Below are positions 62,375 to 64,000 of a stretch of 64,000 nucleotides of DNA, one piece after another. Location of the stretch: NCBI GenBank assembly GCA_965203865.1, contig OZ241916.1:310001-374000 (forward strand), given 5' to 3'. The stretch is from G965200765 sp965203865. Lineage in GTDB: Bacteria; Pseudomonadota; Gammaproteobacteria; Arenicellales; JAJDZL01. The notes under the pieces are model-generated. The model made no database searches. It saw only the letters and a list, made by a program, of their open reading frames with translations, and had not been told where the DNA came from. Position 1 is the first letter of the stretch. Every line of letters starts with the position of its first letter. A program made the translations under genes and the position numbers.

Positions 62375-64000
62375 ATGATTCCGGAAATTGGCCAGTTTTG
62401 TCTGATTCTTGCGTTATGCATGGCGTTTGTTCAGGTTGCGCTTCCGGTCTCGGGCACTTTGCTGAAAGTTCCAGTCTGGCTTGCAACGGCAAGGTATTCA
62501 GCACTGGCACAGCTATTGTTTCTCATGATATCTTTTCTGTGCCTTGCCTATGCTTTTGCAACAAATGATTTTTCGGTTGAGTACGTTGTTGAAAACTCGA
62601 ACACTGAACTGCCGTTTATGTACCGTATTGCAGCGGTTTGGGGAGCGCATGAAGGCTCGCTGTTGCTTTGGGTCCTGATTCTGGGACTCTGGACTTCTGG
62701 AGTTGCCCTGTTCAGCCGCGACGTGTCCGAAAGTTTTTTGGCGTGTGTGCTGGCTGTACTCGGAGTTGTAAGTATTGGATTCTTGCTGTTTCTGATACTG
62801 ACATCCAATCCATTCGATCGCCTTTTTCCTGCTGCTGTTGAAGGCAGGGATCTAAATCCGTTGCTGCAGGACCCGGGCCTTGTTGTACACCCCCCTATGC
62901 TGTATATGGGATATGTTGGATTTTCCGTAGCGTTCTCCTTTGCGATCGCTGCGTTAATAAGCGGGCGGCTGGATGCAGCATGGGCGCGCTGGTCAAAGCC
63001 ATGGACAAATCTTGCATGGATCTTTCTTACGCTTGGAATTGCATTGGGCAGTTGGTGGGCGTACTACGAACTTGGCTGGGGTGGATGGTGGTTCTGGGAC
63101 CCGGTTGAAAATGCTTCATTCATGCCTTGGCTAGTGGGTACGGCACTGATTCATTCATTGTCAACAACCGAAAAGCGAGGGTTGTTCAAGTCGTGGACGG
63201 TGATGCTTGCCGTGATGGCTTTTTCATTGAGCCTGGTTGGCGCTTTTCTGGTTCGTTCCGGCGTGCTGACTTCTGTCCATGCATTTGCTACCGACCCGAC
63301 CCGAGGTGTGTTTTTGCTAGTGTTGATCGCACTGGTGATTGGCGGGGCACTTTCAATCTATGCCTGGCGGGCACCAACCATTCGCTCCACAGGAAGCTAT
63401 TCGCTGGTTTCAAGAGAAACCGGAATTTTAATCAACAATATCTTTCTTGTTACAGCGGCGGCAACGATCCTGCTTGGCACTCTGTATCCGCTAATCCTGG
63501 ATTCATTGAATTTTGGGAAGGTGTCTGTGGGCCCCCCGTACTTTAACTCTGTGTTTATTCCGCTCACTATGCCTTTGGCGATTCTGGCAGGGGTCGGTGC
63601 CATGTCGCGATGGAAGCGCGATAATTTCAAACGACTGATGACGGGCCTGTGGTACTCTGTAGTTGCCAGTATCGTAATTGGACTCGGATTGCCGCTTCTG
63701 ATTTCGGGGCCCTATGAATGGCTGGCCGCAGTCGGTTTGACTGTTGCCGTATGGACGGCCGCATCTACATTGACCGGATTGCTTGACCGCGTGAAACATC
63801 GTTCAAACCGCCTTCGCGCGCTTCTGAGACAGCCTCGCGGAATTTATGGAATGACTCTCGCTCATTTGGGGATTGCAGTGTTTGTTGTGGGAGTCACAAT
63901 GGTGAGTATTTACGAGCAGGAAAAGGACTTGCGCATGTCGCCCGGGGACACCTATGCATTAGGGGGATTTACCTATCGATTTGGCGGCGTGGAACAACTT
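62375..64000 (+). CDS. ccmF: Heme lyase subunit CcmF, 3' truncated by the window edge
   Basis: 542 codons are visible and the gene continues beyond the right edge (family length about 650). A multi-pass membrane protein. Conserved parts: LPFMYRIAAVWGAHEGSLLLW, DLNPLLQDPGLVVHPPMLYM with the heme-ligand His region, and the WWD domain GWGGWWFWDPVENASFMPWL. GAFLVRSGVLTSVHAFATDP follows. It attaches heme to apocytochrome c with CcmH. It is transcribed with ccmE. Confidence 0.95.
   Translation, partial: MIPEIGQFCLILALCMAFVQVALPVSGTLLKVPVWLATARYSALAQLLFLMISFLCLAYAFATNDFSVEYVVENSNTELPFMYRIAAVWGAHEGSLLLWVLILGLWTSGVALFSRDVSESFLACVLAVLGVVSIGFLLFLILTSNPFDRLFPAAVEGRDLNPLLQDPGLVVHPPMLYMGYVGFSVAFSFAIAALISGRLDAAWARWSKPWTNLAWIFLTLGIALGSWWAYYELGWGGWWFWDPVENASFMPWLVGTALIHSLSTTEKRGLFKSWTVMLAVMAFSLSLVGAFLVRSGVLTSVHAFATDPTRGVFLLVLIALVIGGALSIYAWRAPTIRSTGSYSLVSRETGILINNIFLVTAAATILLGTLYPLILDSLNFGKVSVGPPYFNSVFIPLTMPLAILAGVGAMSRWKRDNFKRLMTGLWYSVVASIVIGLGLPLLISGPYEWLAAVGLTVAVWTAASTLTGLLDRVKHRSNRLRALLRQPRGIYGMTLAHLGIAVFVVGVTMVSIYEQEKDLRMSPGDTYALGGFTYRFGGVEQL

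Overview
The window is bacterial and most likely proteobacterial. It carries TtcA, a System I cytochrome c maturation pair (CcmE-CcmF), a heterotetrameric sarcosine oxidase operon, GlnK-AmtB, BolA and a large autotransporter-like surface protein. Spacers are AT-rich and genes are densely packed. A gammaproteobacterium (possibly marine or host-associated) is my best guess, but the sequence does not prove it. No rRNA, tRNA or CRISPR array was recognised.

Layout. (1) 1-12.7 kb: the 3' end of ttcA is followed by a defence-type block: a TerB_N/TerB/TerB_C protein, a P-loop ATPase, a second TerB protein with membrane segments, and a DEAD/DEAH (Lhr-like) helicase. TerB + ATPase + helicase is the composition of the Shango anti-phage system. 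The block is bracketed by a 47-bp direct repeat that includes the last codons of ttcA, so it looks inserted at the 3' end of that gene. An SbcD-like nuclease and an SbcC-like ATPase follow outside the right repeat, behind their own promoter. (2) 12.9-27.2 kb: a restriction/accessory island with three restriction-modification (R-M) gene pairs, a Gp37/Gp68-family (DUF5131) gene and its broken copy, tandemly duplicated DUF1640/CCDC90-like coiled-coil genes, BolA, orphan ribbon-helix-helix proteins, and a Phd-type antitoxin with a truncated toxin. (3) 27.3-33.7 kb: a polar amino-acid ABC transporter with two tandem enolase-superfamily enzymes and one proline-racemase-family enzyme, probably for uptake and dehydration or epimerisation of hydroxyprolines or related betaines. 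(4) 33.8-40.6 kb: a HEPN-MNT toxin-antitoxin pair, then a 1873-residue Calx-beta autotransporter-like protein whose start lies 8 bases after a G13 tract. (5) 41.3-48.6 kb: glyA-soxBDAG with a convergent metF, for sarcosine oxidation and folate one-carbon recycling. (6) 48.7-53.7 kb: an IS1595-like remnant, a small-molecule methyltransferase, serA, serC and a DUF1015 gene (serine synthesis). (7) 53.7-58.4 kb: a DUF4143 ATPase and glnK-amtB set among duplicated gene tails and transposase-like remnants. (8) 58.4-64 kb: a nitrilase-family amidase with a 45-residue membrane protein, an SLC13-family transporter, ccmE, and ccmF running off the right edge.

The most interesting items are the TerB/ATPase/TerB/helicase island with its attachment-like repeats, the poly-G switch upstream of the giant surface protein with its overlapping leader ORF, the duplicated gene segments that bracket the TdeIII-type R-M cassette and the glnK-amtB region, and the hendecad repeat arrays in the coiled-coil genes.
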